64,000 nt of DNA from Pseudotabrizicola sediminis (GCF_004745575.1 NZ_RPEM01000004.1:124001-188000), one strand, 5' to 3'. Shown: positions 42,176 to 51,792, numbered from the stretch's first letter. Numbers and translations are program-made. The notes: generated by a model not told the origin, from the sequence alone.

Positions 42176-43207
42176 ATGGCCCGTCGCCCCACCATACATG
42201 ATGTCGCGCGTGAGGCGGGCCTGTCACCGGCCACAGTTGACCGGGTGTTGAACGCCCGCGAAAAGGTGCGCGAAGACACCGCCAACCGGGTATATGAGGC
42301 GGCACGCCGGATCGGATATCACGCGGCCCCGCTGATCGGGCAACGGGTGCAGGACGCGCGGCCGCGGTTGCGGCTGGGTGTCGTGCTGCACAAGGAGCGG
42401 CAATCCTTTTATCAGCAGTTCCGGTCCGAGATTGAAAAGGCAGTGTCAGCGGCCGTCGGCGTACGCGCCAGCGTGCAGATCGCATTTTCCACCTCGCAGA
42501 CCCCGGCGGATTTTGTGGCGCTGATGGAGGGTATGGCGGGCAAGGTCGACGCCATCGCCGCCACCGCCGTCGCCCACCCCGAGGTGACCGAAGCTGTACG
42601 GCGCATCAATGCGGCAGGAGTCCCCTGTTTTGCGCTCCTGAACGATTTTGCCCAAGGGGTGCGGCAACAGTATATCGGCATGAACAACATGAAGGTCGGG
42701 CGGATCGCGGCGCAGATGATCAGCCTTGCCTCGCACCAGCCCGGCAAGATTGCGGTGTTCATCGGCGGCACCCGCTGGCACGGGCACGAGCTGCGGGAAA
42801 CGGGGTTTCGCAGCTACATCCGTGAATATGCACCGGCATTTCATGTGCTCGATACGCTGGTCAATCTGGAAACCCGGCAGCTGACCTATGAGGCAACGCT
42901 GGATCTGCTGGGGCGTCACGCCGACCTGCGCGGCATCTATTGCGCGGGCGGCGGGATGGAGGGCGCGATTGCCGCCCTGCGCGAAACCCGGGCGCCGGGG
43001 GAAGTGGCGCTGATTGTCAATGAACTGACCCCGGAAAGCAGGACCGCGCTGATCTCGCGCCATGTGACATTGGTGATCGCGACGCCGCTACCTCGGCTTT
43101 GCGCCGATCTGGTGACCCTTGCGGCAGAGGCAGTGCAGAACGGGCCGCCTTCAACCGGTGGGCAGCATTTTCTGACGCCAGATCTGCATTTACCCGAGTC
43201 GGTTTGA
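42176..43207 (+). CDS. LacI-family transcriptional regulator
   Basis: 343 residues from ATG 42176 with GGAGGA upstream. N-terminal LacI helix-turn-helix (IHDVAREAGLSPATVDRVLNA, about residues 6-26) with hinge, and a periplasmic-binding-protein-like effector domain (LRLGVVLHKERQSFYQQF onward). It has the long-hinge style of sugar-responsive relatives that read RbsB-type ligands. Follows the GntR gene by 43 bases, probably co-transcribed. Its end overlaps the convergent cbiZ gene by 18 bases. Confidence 0.88.
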   Translation: MARRPTIHDVAREAGLSPATVDRVLNAREKVREDTANRVYEAARRIGYHAAPLIGQRVQDARPRLRLGVVLHKERQSFYQQFRSEIEKAVSAAVGVRASVQIAFSTSQTPADFVALMEGMAGKVDAIAATAVAHPEVTEAVRRINAAGVPCFALLNDFAQGVRQQYIGMNNMKVGRIAAQMISLASHQPGKIAVFIGGTRWHGHELRETGFRSYIREYAPAFHVLDTLVNLETRQLTYEATLDLLGRHADLRGIYCAGGGMEGAIAALRETRAPGEVALIVNELTPESRTALISRHVTLVIATPLPRLCADLVTLAAEAVQNGPPSTGGQHFLTPDLHLPESV

Positions 43208-43858
43208 GGCCTGCCCGTTTTCTGCGATCCATTCCGCCGCGCCTTGGGCCACTGCCCCGCGAACCGCCGGGCCTATTGCCTCACCCAGGGCCGTGTGTGG
43301 GCCGGCAAAACCCGCGGCCCCCGGGTCGGCTGCAATGGCGATGCAGTCGGTGCCGGTGCATGTGGCGCAGTTCCGATCCGGCAGGCGCAGCCCACAGTCC
43401 ATGATGGCAGCGGTGCGGGCCTGTGCAACAATGCTCAGCGCCTCGATCTGGGCAGACTCGGTCAGACCGGGGTTGATCTTAATCAGAATGTTGATGGTAC
43501 CATAGCTGCCCTGCGTACCTGCCATCGGCAGGCGCGACCCGACCGCCTCGGCATTGCCCAAGCCGGTGGTCGCAAGACAGGCCACGTCATACCCCTCGAC
43601 CCGGGCTTGGGTCTGGACAAACCGACCAACATTGCGCGAGGTCAGCATGCCAACAGCCTCTGCATGCCCCAGCCGCGCCAGATCGCGGGCAAACCAGTCT
43701 GACACATCAAAATCAGCTGTCAGGTCGGCATTGCGCACCTCTCGCCACAGAATATGCCGGGCCATCACAAAACCCGGGCGATAGAGCGCAAAGGACAAGA
43801 CCCGCCGCGAGCGGTGCAGATCGGCCAGAAGCCAGGGGCGGTCCAGCGTGACCGTCAT
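43190..43858 (-). CDS. cbiZ: adenosylcobinamide amidohydrolase (cobamide remodelling)
   Basis: 222 residues; start ATG at 43858 overlaps the btuD stop by one base (TGATG), with an in-frame GTG at 43861. CbiZ family: FALYRPGFVMARHILWREVRNADL near the N-terminus, TTGLGNAEAVG, and GSYGTINILIKINPGLTESAQIEAL in mid-protein (about residues 117-142). CbiZ removes the aminopropanol/nucleotide-loop side so that foreign cobamides can be rebuilt. Adjacent btu genes are the normal context in Rhodobacterales. The frame is intact although most of the transporter genes are not. Confidence 0.85.
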   Translation of the reverse strand: MTVTLDRPWLLADLHRSRRVLSFALYRPGFVMARHILWREVRNADLTADFDVSDWFARDLARLGHAEAVGMLTSRNVGRFVQTQARVEGYDVACLATTGLGNAEAVGSRLPMAGTQGSYGTINILIKINPGLTESAQIEALSIVAQARTAAIMDCGLRLPDRNCATCTGTDCIAIAADPGAAGFAGPHTALGEAIGPAVRGAVAQGAAEWIAENGQASNRLG

Positions 43859-44593
43859 CACGGTGCCAGAGTCTCCATCGGCTGAAAGACCAGGCCTTGC
43901 GCGGTATCGGCGCGGAACGCGGTCACGCCGAACACCCGGGCCATCAGGTCATCGGTCAGCACCTTGTCGGGTGGGCCATCGGCGGCTATGCCGCCCTTTG
44001 CCACCATGATGATGCGGGTGCAATGGCGCGCGGCCAGCCCCAGATCGTGCAGCGAAACAATCACCGAACGCCCCTCGCCTGCCAGATCACGGAATACGCG
44101 CATGGTGCGGATCTGCTGGGCAGGGTCCAGCCCGGCAATCGACTCGTCCGTCAGCAACAAGGGTGTGTCCTGCGCGAGCGCCCGCGCGATCAGAACCCGC
44201 GCCTGTTCACCTCCAGAAAGGCCACTCGCCGCGCGGTTACAAAAGGCACCAAGACCCATGCGGTCAATGGCACGCTCCACGCTCTCATGATCCGCGCCGC
44301 GCCATGGCTCCAAGTGCCACCAGATGCCGCACTGTGACCGGCCAGGCAATTTCGGGCGACTGCGGCAGCCACGCCGCCTGTGTGGCACGCACCGAAGGCG
44401 GCAGGACGGCCAGCGACGACTGCCCCTCGGCCCGCATCAGGCCAAGCGCCGCGCGCATCAGTGTGGTTTTCCCGGCACCGTTCGGGCCGATCAGGCCGAT
44501 ACATTCCCCGGTGCCCACTTGCAGGGAAATGCCCGACAACACGGCGCAAGGACCGCGACGGGCTGTCAGGTTTTCAAGCGTCAGCAAGGTCAT
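43858..44593 (-). pseudogene. btuD: cobalamin ABC transporter ATPase, frameshifted
   Basis: The first part (44285-44593) carries Walker A GPNGAGKTT; the second (43858-44388) carries the signature LSGGEQARV and Walker B LLLTDESIAGLDP. They lie in different frames. Around 44305-44313 the text VRHLVALG is followed out of frame by PWRGADHESVERAID, so one base gained or two lost there breaks the gene. The usual Asp-Glu-Pro of Walker B reads Asp-Glu-Ser here, a further sign of relaxed constraint or divergence. Start overlaps the btuC stop by 4 bases. Confidence 0.82.
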
Positions 44594-45576
44594 GACTGCC
44601 CCCGCATCCGCCAGATCAGGTGCAGGGAGATCGGAGCCCCCACCAGCGCCATCACCACCCCCAGCTTCAGATCTCGCCCCGGCAGAACCAGCCGCACGGC
44701 AACATCCGCCGCCAGCAGCAGCGCAGCACCACCAAGCGCCGAGGCCAACAACAGCCGCGACGAGCTGCCGCCCACCAGCGGGCGCAGCACATGGGGCACC
44801 ACCAACCCGACAAAGCCGATCGCCCCCGCCACCGCCGTCGCCGCCCCGACCGAGGCCGCCACCCCGCCCAGCAGCACCAACCGCAGGCGCGACAGGTCAA
44901 ACCCCATCGAGGCCGCAGCATCCTCCCCCAGCGTCAGTGCTTCCAACCCACGCCCGGTGCGGGCAAGCGCCAGCCAGCCGAACGCCATGATCGGCAGCGC
45001 CATCCACACATGGTCAAACGACCGATCAGCGAGCGAGCCCATCATCCAGAATACAATCTCATTCGCGGCGAAAGGATTGGGCGACAGGTTTAGCAATAGC
45101 GATGTCAGCGCAGCGGTCAGGGCTGAAAGGGCAATACCAGCAAGGATCAGGGTAAAGGCCCCGCCCCCCGGCCCGGCCAGAAACAGGATCATCGCCACAC
45201 CGATGACCGCCCCCAGCAGGGCGGCAAAGGGCAGGGCCAACGTGAACGCCATCGCAAATCCGGACTGCAAGGCCAGAACCGCCCCCAGCGCGGCCGAGGA
45301 GGACACGCCGATCAGGCCCGGTTCCGCAAGCGGATTGCGCAGAAAGCCCTGCATCGCGGCACCCGACAGGCCAAGGCTGACACCAATCATCACCGCAAGA
45401 ATGGCACGCGGCAGCCGAATCTCGCGCATGACCATGGTCAGCGGCCCGCCATCATCGCTGATCAGGGCCACAAGGCTCTCGCCCGGTCCGACCGGGGCGA
45501 CACCGGTGACCAGCGATGCTGCGAACAGCAACGCGACAAGGGCCGTCAGACTTAGGATCAAAAAGCGGAAGCTCAT
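44590..45576 (-). CDS. btuC: cobalamin ABC transporter permease
   Basis: 328 residues from ATG 45576, overlapping the btuF stop by 4 bases; the open frame extends to 45648. FecCD/BtuC family: about nine to ten transmembrane helices, REIRLPRAILAVMIGVSLGLSGAAMQGFLRNPLAEPGLIG in the first third (about residues 50-88), and AGAIGFVGLVVPHVLRPLVG near 235-255. No lesion seen, but its partners are broken so it is probably non-functional in this form. Confidence 0.9.
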   Translation of the reverse strand: MSFRFLILSLTALVALLFAASLVTGVAPVGPGESLVALISDDGGPLTMVMREIRLPRAILAVMIGVSLGLSGAAMQGFLRNPLAEPGLIGVSSSAALGAVLALQSGFAMAFTLALPFAALLGAVIGVAMILFLAGPGGGAFTLILAGIALSALTAALTSLLLNLSPNPFAANEIVFWMMGSLADRSFDHVWMALPIMAFGWLALARTGRGLEALTLGEDAAASMGFDLSRLRLVLLGGVAASVGAATAVAGAIGFVGLVVPHVLRPLVGGSSSRLLLASALGGAALLLAADVAVRLVLPGRDLKLGVVMALVGAPISLHLIWRMRGQS

Positions 45577-46413
45577 GGTGCGACCCCGATGGAATCCCGG
45601 GCCACGCGCATCCGCGTGACAGCATCCACCACGCTGGGCAGACCACAAACCCAGTCGCGGTCTTCCAGCGTTTCGCGCCCCCCGCGCAGCTGCGTCAGCG
45701 CCGGATGTGACAATATCTCTTCGGCGCGCGAGTTGCCGGAGTAGGTCTCCCCCACCACCACCAGATCGGGGGCGGCCAGAATAAGCGCCTCCAGCGGCAG
45801 AAAGCCACCGTGGGTGAGACCAAGCTCTGCCGCAAGGTGACTGAACCCGGCAGCGCGGATGATATCGCCCGACAGACTGTTCGCGCCCGGCGTGTAGCCA
45901 TTGGCGGCATAGGTGGCAGCTGTAGGGCGATGCGCCGGCACTGCGTCGGCCAGTTGTGCCAGCCCGGCATCAAAGCGGGCCAGCATGGCTGCGGCGCGGC
46001 CTTGCTGGTCAAAGGACAGCACCCATGTCAACCATGCCCTGCCGCACCTCGGCCAGCGAGGCGGCAGGCGGAAAGGTCGCCACCGGAATGCCGAGCCGCT
46101 CCAGCATCGCCACGGTCGCACCAGCAGTAAATGTACCAGCCAGAACCAGATCGGGTTTCAGCAGCTATACCTCTTCCGCAAGGGCGCGGTTGGCCGGACA
46201 GGCCAGTGCCTCATCCACCATGACCGAAGACCGCGGGTCCTGCGCAAGGAAAGACACAGAGATAAGCTGGCCGGGCTCGGCCAGAAGCATGGCCAGCTGA
46301 TCGGTGCACAGGTTGATCGAGACGACGCGTTGCGGGGAGGCGGCAAGGACCGGCCCCCCCAAGAAGAGGCCCGCGAGCAGAGCTGCCCTAAAACTTTGCA
46401 CGAAGCCCCACAT
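45573..46413 (-). pseudogene. btuF: cobalamin-binding periplasmic protein with a nonsense codon and frameshift
   Basis: Starts at ATG 46413 (MWGFVQSFRAALLAGLFLGG, a signal peptide; PQRVVSINLCTDQLAMLL follows). A TAG at 46165-46167 stands where relatives read Tyr (AEEV-stop-LLKPDLVLAGTFTAG continues in the same frame). A frameshift near 46010-46030 then moves the rest (SFDQQGRAAAMLARFDAGLAQLADAV to the stop at 45573) into another frame. Two independent lesions, so not a working gene. It overlaps the btuB end by 26 bases. Confidence 0.83.
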
Positions 46414-47540
46414 AAGCCGAGCGGCCAGCCGAAGCATAGCCAGCAGAGATCTGGAAATCAGCGTCAAACACATTCTCGAACCGAATATAGGCCTCGGCAT
46501 TGTTCGATACCTGATAGGTAGCCTGCGCATTGACGAGTGTATAGTTGGGCATTCTAGAGTTGCCAAAATCATCCATTCGCCCCGCCGCGTGTTTGACTGC
46601 AAGACGGCTCTGTTGCAACAGGGCCCTTCCAGCCGGAAAACCGTGGCTGGCACCACTGCACCACTCACGAATTCATGTTCAGCCCCCTTTCGAAGGAGAG
46701 ACTTTCTTCTGGGGTCAGTGCGGGGTTACCAACGAAATACAGCGAAGGATAATTGCCGAACCTTTCGTCAATTGACGGCGCGCGATAGCCCGTCGCCACC
46801 GCTGCGCGCAAGGTCGTCGCGTCATCGGGACGGACGGCCAAGGCAACGCGCCCTGTCGCAAAGTTCCCAAAAGTGAAATTGTAGTCCATGCGTGCCGTCG
46901 CCGAAATGTCGATCTGGCTGTTCACGGCCCAAAGCGCCTGAGCAAACGCCCCGGACAGACGGATATCGGCGATATCCTCAGGAAGGTTGGTGAACTCGGC
47001 CTTTTCCAACATGGTGTCGGCACCGTAAACTAGGGACGGCGTATCGTCGAACCCTGTTGTCGCTTGCCAACTGGCAGTGGTGCGGCTTACCTTAAACTGG
47101 CCCACGCCGTTTTCATCGGAAACGTCGCGACCAATCTGATAGCGGGTCAGGTCAAAGACATGCTCGGTACTACCCTGTGAAAGCTCGGCAAAAGCACGCA
47201 CGCCAGTTTCAGCTGAAGATTTCAGGTTGGGAAGATCCTGAAAGATATGGCTGCCAAAGACACCGTCATTGGGGTCAGGATCCACATAAACATACCCATC
47301 AAACTCGGCTTCTGTTCGCTGGCGAAACGCCGCACCACCCATGGCGAGCGCGTCACTAATATTGTAGCGCAGCGTAGTTGACAGGCGCGTGGCTTCGGCT
47401 CCGTCCCGCTCTGTGCCAGTCGCAGCCGCCGAAAATCCATCGGTCAGCAGGTGGCTCAGCGTCATCGACGTTTCAAGTTTGTCGGGTTCGATCGGTCTGT
47501 CTGAGGCAAAGCTTGCGGATTTTGTGGCGAACTCCGTAGG
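46388..47540 (-). pseudogene. btuB: TonB-dependent receptor (BtuB-like), truncated and internally deleted
   Basis: Barrel sequence from about 47540 (FASDRPIEPDKLETSMTLSHLL) runs to GLNMNS at 46665. The N-terminal plug and first strands are absent. One base is missing near 46675, since LNHEFVSGAVVPATVFRLEG follows in another frame. Next comes an abrupt break at GGCTCTGTTGCAACAGGGCC (46606-46625), and then only the last strands (VKHAAGRMDDFGNSRMPNYTL...YVGLRAKF, ending in the terminal Phe). About 100 codons of barrel are missing at the break. Confidence 0.82.
46606..46625. mobile_element. IS6-family-like terminal repeat motif (possible excision/deletion scar)
   Basis: GGCTCTGTTGCAACAGGGCC is a 20-base palindrome with one mismatch. 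GGCTCTGTTGCAAA is the known outer end of IS6-family elements such as IS6100. The two ends face each other with no element between, exactly where receptor sequence is missing. No transposase remains. Confidence 0.5.
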
Positions 47541-47847
47541 CCGTGGCGGACGTGGCACTGCCCTGACGGCACGAAATCGCTTACATACCGGGGCGATCAG
47601 GATCTTTTTGCCTATGCAATGGGCATCCGCGCCTGCAGGTTGCTGGGCAAAGCCTCTGAAGACACGATATAATTGTTTCAGCCTACGCTCTTGTGAAAAA
47701 ATTGTCACATGACAGCGATAGGTGACTTGTCTGACCCGCTCATGCGCCCTTAACCTCTGCCAATAAACCGCGACTCCGTTCCGGTCTATCGGGCAGGCGG
47801 GACGGAAGGGAAAGCGGGACAGAAATGATCAACCGGGAGAGACTCCA
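47541..47847. other. intergenic region between the btuB remnant and the ABC operon
   Basis: About 300 bases. No cobalamin riboswitch signature was found. On the plus strand 47560-47688 reads as GTKSLTYRGDQDLFAYAMGIRA followed by CRLLGKASEDTI and a stop, which has protein character and could be a fragment of another gene, but I do not recognise it. Confidence 0.35.
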
Positions 47848-48954
47848 ATGATGACAAAGAAAATGCTGGGGCTGACGACCAGCCTTGCGATGCTGATGAC
47901 GGCACCGCTGGCATCGGCACAGTCGATGGCCGAGCTCGAAGCCGCCGCGAAAGCCGAAGGCATGCTGACCACCATCGCCCTGCCGCATTCCTGGTGTGGC
48001 TATGGCGACGTGATCGCCGGGTTCAAGGCAAAGTACCCCGAAATCACCGTGAACGAGCTGAACCCGGATGCCGGTTCGGCAGATGAGATTGAGGCCGTGA
48101 AGGCCAACATGAACAACAAGGGCCCGCAAGCGCCAGACGTGCTGGACATCGGTTTGTCGTTCGGCCCGGCGGCTCAGGCGGAAAACCTGTTGCAGCCGTA
48201 CAAGGTCTCGACCTGGGACACGATCCCCGACGATGCCAAGGATGCGGATGGCCATTGGTATGGCGACTACTACGGCGTGATGTCCTTTGCCGTAAACACC
48301 GATCTGGTGCCGAACCCGCCAATGTCCTTTGCTGATCTGCTGAAGCCGGAATACATTGGCCAGGTGGCTCTGGCGGGTGACCCGCGCGCTTCGAACCAGG
48401 CCATTCTGGGCGTGCTGGCGGCTGGCATGGCACGCGGTGCCGAGCCGGGTGCAGCCGCTGCCGAGGCGGGCCTCGCCTTCTTCAAGGAACTGAACGACGC
48501 GGGCAATTTCGTGCCGGTGATCGGCAAGGCCGGCACTCTGGCCCAAGGCACGACGCCCATCGTCATCCAGTGGGACTACAACGCGCTGTCCACCCGCGAC
48601 TCGTTGGCCGGCAACCCGCCGGTCGAAGTGATCGTGCCATCGGACGTGACGCTGGCCGGTGTCTATGTGCAGGCGATCTCGGCCTATGCGCCACAGCCGA
48701 ATGCCGCGAAACTGTGGATGGAGTACCTCTACAGCGACGAAGGCCAACTGGGCTGGCTGGCAGGCTACTGCCACCCGATCCGCTTCAACGATCTGGTCGC
48801 ACGTGGCGTTGTGCCGCAAGAGCTGATGGATGCCCTGCCGCCAGCAGACGCCTATGAGCGCGCAGTGTTCCCATCGATTGACGCTGTCAATGCCAATGCC
48901 GCCGCCGTCAAGGCCGGCTGGGATAGCGTTGTCGGCGCAAACGTCGTCGAATAA
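47848..48954 (+). CDS. ABC transporter substrate-binding protein (spermidine/putrescine/iron class)
   Basis: 368 residues with GGGAGAG upstream of two ATGs. Signal peptide to about residue 25 (TAPLASAQS). Type-II periplasmic binding fold: LPHSWCGYGDVIAGFKAKYPEITVNEL, DVLDIGLSFGPAAQAENLLQPY, and the WDYNAL segment. The fold groups with PotD/AfuA/PhnS-like proteins; ligand not readable. By location it may supply the gamma-glutamyl pathway encoded convergently downstream. First gene of a four-gene operon. Confidence 0.85.
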   Translation: MMTKKMLGLTTSLAMLMTAPLASAQSMAELEAAAKAEGMLTTIALPHSWCGYGDVIAGFKAKYPEITVNELNPDAGSADEIEAVKANMNNKGPQAPDVLDIGLSFGPAAQAENLLQPYKVSTWDTIPDDAKDADGHWYGDYYGVMSFAVNTDLVPNPPMSFADLLKPEYIGQVALAGDPRASNQAILGVLAAGMARGAEPGAAAAEAGLAFFKELNDAGNFVPVIGKAGTLAQGTTPIVIQWDYNALSTRDSLAGNPPVEVIVPSDVTLAGVYVQAISAYAPQPNAAKLWMEYLYSDEGQLGWLAGYCHPIRFNDLVARGVVPQELMDALPPADAYERAVFPSIDAVNANAAAVKAGWDSVVGANVVE

Positions 48955-48971
48955 GCGAGCCTGACAGCCCA

Positions 48972-48999
48972 GGTCCGGCCCCCGTCATGGGGCCGGACC
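48972..48999 (+). promoter_or_regulatory. intercistronic stem-loop after the binding-protein gene
   Basis: GGTCCGGCCCC (48972-48982) pairs perfectly with GGGGCCGGACC (48989-48999), loop CGTCAT. Lies between the binding-protein stop and the first permease; likely stabilises the binding-protein message. Confidence 0.65.
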
Positions 49000-49051
49000 G
49001 ATCTCCCTGATCCGGCACCGACGGGTGCCGCCTGCGAAAGCACCGCACCGC

Positions 49052-49921
49052 ATGGCCAAGCCTGTGATCCTGAGCCAACATCTGCCCCTGCGCTGGCTGG
49101 GCGTGCTGCCGTTCTTTGCGTTTGCCTTTTTGTTCCTGATCTTGCCGACGCTGTATATCGTCATTGGCGCGTTCCGCACCCCGCAAGGCGGCTTTACCTT
49201 TGATAACATCATCGGGCTGAACACGCCGACAATCCTGAATGCCTATTGGCTCTCGATCAAGATCAGCTTCTGGTCGGCCCTGCTGGGCTGCGTGATCGGC
49301 TTTGCCATGGCGGCGGCGATCACCGTGGGCAATACAGCAAAGGGCCTGCGCAACCCGCTGATGACCTTCTCTGGTGTTGCTTCGAACTTTGCCGGTGTGC
49401 CGCTGGCCTTTGCCTTCATCGCCACCGTGGGCCCGGCCGGGATCATCACCCTGTACCTGCGCACGGAATTCGGCATCAACCTGCGCGCCTATGGCTGGAA
49501 CCTGCTGTCGGCCTGGGGGCTGATCGTGACCTACCTGTTTTTCCAGATTCCGCTGATGATCCTGATCATCACCCCCGCGCTGGACGGCCTGAAGCGCGAA
49601 TGGCGCGAGGCGGCCGCGATTCTCGGGGCCACGGGGCCGCAATATTGGCGGATGATCGGCTTTCCGATCCTGCTGCCGTCAATTCTGGGCACCATGGCGT
49701 TGCTGTTTGCCAATGCCTTCGGCGCGGTGGCCACGGCGATCGCCCTGACCGGGCCTCAGCTGAACATCGCGCCGATCCTTTTGTTCTCGCAGATCCGGGG
49801 CGACGTTCTGGGCAACCCCAATCTGGGCTATGCGCTGGCCTTCGGGATGATCGTCATCACCGGGCTGGCAAATGCGGTTTATATCTGGCTGCGTGCGCGG
49901 TCTGAACGGTGGCTGAAATGA
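49052..49921 (+). CDS. ABC transporter permease, PotB type
   Basis: 289 residues from ATG 49052; a GTG at 49025 is also in frame. Six transmembrane segments with the binding-protein-dependent EAA loop at about residues 184-203 (WREAAAILGATGPQYWRMIGFPI). Pairs with the following permease, which it overlaps by 4 bases. Confidence 0.9.
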   Translation: MAKPVILSQHLPLRWLGVLPFFAFAFLFLILPTLYIVIGAFRTPQGGFTFDNIIGLNTPTILNAYWLSIKISFWSALLGCVIGFAMAAAITVGNTAKGLRNPLMTFSGVASNFAGVPLAFAFIATVGPAGIITLYLRTEFGINLRAYGWNLLSAWGLIVTYLFFQIPLMILIITPALDGLKREWREAAAILGATGPQYWRMIGFPILLPSILGTMALLFANAFGAVATAIALTGPQLNIAPILLFSQIRGDVLGNPNLGYALAFGMIVITGLANAVYIWLRARSERWLK

Positions 49922-50700
49922 GCCGAATTTTCGCCTGGGGTGCGCTGCTTACCGGCATCACCTTCTTCCTCCTACCGCTGTACGGGATGACCGATTTTTC
50001 GCTCCGCATGCGGCGGGGAGTTTATTCGCTCGACGCTTACCGCGCTGTTCTGGCCGACCCGCAGTTTCAGGCGACCTTCGGCTATTCAGTGATAATGGCG
50101 CTGTTCACCATCGCCTTTGGCATCCTTCTGGTCGTGCCCACCGCCTATTGGGTGCGGCTGAAAATGCCGGAGCTCCGCCCCGTGGTGGAGTTCATCACGC
50201 TGTTGCCGCTGGTGATCCCCGCCATCGTCATCGTGTTCGGCTATATCCGGCTTTACAACACCTCCAGCTGGCTGCCACTGACCGGCTCGGCCATGGGCAC
50301 CAACATTCTGCTGATGTTCGGCTATGCCACGCTTGCGCTGCCCTATATGTACCGCGCGGTTGATACCGGGCTTCGCACCATTGACGTGGGCACGCTGACC
50401 GAGGCGGCGCAAAGCCTTGGCGCGGGATGGGGCACCATCCTATCACGCATTATCCTGCCGAATGTGCTGGGCGCTGTGCTCTCGGGGGCATTTCTGACCT
50501 TTGCCATCGTCATCGGCGAATTCACCATGGCGGCCTTGCTGAACCGGCCGGCCTTTGGCCCCTACATGCAGATCCTTGGCGCGAACCGCGCTTACGAGCC
50601 CTCCGCGCTTGCCGTGATCGCCTTTGCCATCACCTGGGCCTGCATGGGTCTGATCCAGCTTGTCACCCGGTTTTCCAAACACGAAAGGGCGAAAGCCTGA
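49918..50700 (+). CDS. ABC transporter permease, PotC type
   Basis: 260 residues, starting at ATG 49918 in an ATGA overlap. Six membrane segments and an EAA loop (TEAAQSLGAGWGTILSRIILPNVLG, about residues 161-185). Forms the heteromeric channel with the upstream permease. Ends in a one-base overlap with the ATPase start. Confidence 0.91.
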   Translation: MSRIFAWGALLTGITFFLLPLYGMTDFSLRMRRGVYSLDAYRAVLADPQFQATFGYSVIMALFTIAFGILLVVPTAYWVRLKMPELRPVVEFITLLPLVIPAIVIVFGYIRLYNTSSWLPLTGSAMGTNILLMFGYATLALPYMYRAVDTGLRTIDVGTLTEAAQSLGAGWGTILSRIILPNVLGAVLSGAFLTFAIVIGEFTMAALLNRPAFGPYMQILGANRAYEPSALAVIAFAITWACMGLIQLVTRFSKHERAKA

Positions 50701-51761
50701 TGTCTTTTCTGACCCTGACCCATCTTGAGAAAACCTTTGGCCAGAACCGTGTTGTCAAGGACTTCAGCCTAGACATCGACCGCGGCGAATTCATTTCGCT
50801 GCTCGGCCCCTCCGGCTGCGGCAAGACCACGGTGCTGCGCATGATTGCCGGGTTCGAGCAGCCCACGGCGGGCGGCATCACCATTGACGGCAAGGATGTC
50901 ACCGCTCTGGCCGCTAATTCGCGCAACATCGGGATGATGTTTCAGGCCTATGCACTGTTTCCCAACATGACCGTGGCAGATAACGTCGCCTTTGGACTGA
51001 AGGTGAAAGGCGCACCCAAAGCGGAACGTGAGGCGCGGGTGGCCGAGATGCTGGCGCTGATCGGGCTGGCCGATCTGGGCGGGCGCTATCCGTTCCAGCT
51101 GTCGGGCGGCCAGCAACAGCGGGTGGCTCTGGCCCGGGCGCTTGCACCGCGCCCGTCGGTGCTGCTGCTGGACGAGCCGTTGTCAGCGCTGGATGCCAAA
51201 GTACGGGTGTCGTTGCGCAACCAGATCCGGCAGATCCAGCAGGATCTGGGGATCACCACCATCTTCGTGACCCATGATCAGGAAGAGGCGATGAGCATTT
51301 CCGACCGGATCGTTGTGATGAACGGCGGCGTGGCCGATCAGGTTGGCGCGCCGTTTGAGATTTACAACCGGCCGACCACCAAATTCGTGGCCAATTTCGT
51401 CGGCACCCTGAACACCTTCGAGGTCGAGGTGGCCGATGCGGCATCAGGCCGGGTGATGCTGGCCGGTCAGGGCCTGACCCTGCCGAATGCGCCGCTGGCG
51501 GCACGGACGGGCGAAAAGCTGTCGGTAGCGCTGCGCCCCGAGGCTTTGCGTCTGGGCCGCCTGCCCGATGCCGAGGCGCTGCTGACCGCGCAGGTGACCG
51601 ATGTGCATTTCATGGGGTCGGTGATCCGGGTGAAAGCCGATCTGGCGGGCGCTGCCGTGTCGCTGGATACCTTCAACCGCCCCGATACTCCGCCGCCCGT
51701 GGTGGGCAGCGCAGTAGAGGTCAGCCTGTCTGGCCGCGATTTCATTCTGCTGCAGGCATAA
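50700..51761 (+). CDS. ABC transporter ATPase, PotA type
   Basis: 353 residues from ATG 50700. Walker A GPSGCGKTT, signature LSGGQQQRVALARAL, Walker B VLLLDEPLSALD, switch His in IFVTHDQEEAM, and a C-terminal TOBE domain (about 275-350). Energises the importer encoded by the three upstream genes. Confidence 0.94.
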   Translation: MSFLTLTHLEKTFGQNRVVKDFSLDIDRGEFISLLGPSGCGKTTVLRMIAGFEQPTAGGITIDGKDVTALAANSRNIGMMFQAYALFPNMTVADNVAFGLKVKGAPKAEREARVAEMLALIGLADLGGRYPFQLSGGQQQRVALARALAPRPSVLLLDEPLSALDAKVRVSLRNQIRQIQQDLGITTIFVTHDQEEAMSISDRIVVMNGGVADQVGAPFEIYNRPTTKFVANFVGTLNTFEVEVADAASGRVMLAGQGLTLPNAPLAARTGEKLSVALRPEALRLGRLPDAEALLTAQVTDVHFMGSVIRVKADLAGAAVSLDTFNRPDTPPPVVGSAVEVSLSGRDFILLQA

Positions 51762-51764
51762 GCT

Positions 51765-51786
51765 GGGGCGGCAGCGCCGCCGCCCC
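51765..51786. terminator. bidirectional hairpin between convergent operons
   Basis: GGGGCGGC (51765-51772), loop AGCGCC, GCCGCCCC (51779-51786), three bases after the ATPase stop and six before the Fe-alcohol dehydrogenase stop. Serves both converging transcripts. Confidence 0.6.
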
Positions 51787-51792
51787 CATCGC

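Noticed and set aside
41080-42285. Long minus-strand extension of the zinc dehydrogenase frame
   Set aside because: It runs antisense through the GntR gene and contains no recognisable domain; the good ribosome site is at 41079.
47541-47847. Cobalamin riboswitch upstream of btuB
   Set aside because: No B12-box or conserved GCCACTG arrangement in the right orientation; the leader is probably lost with the 5' end of the gene.
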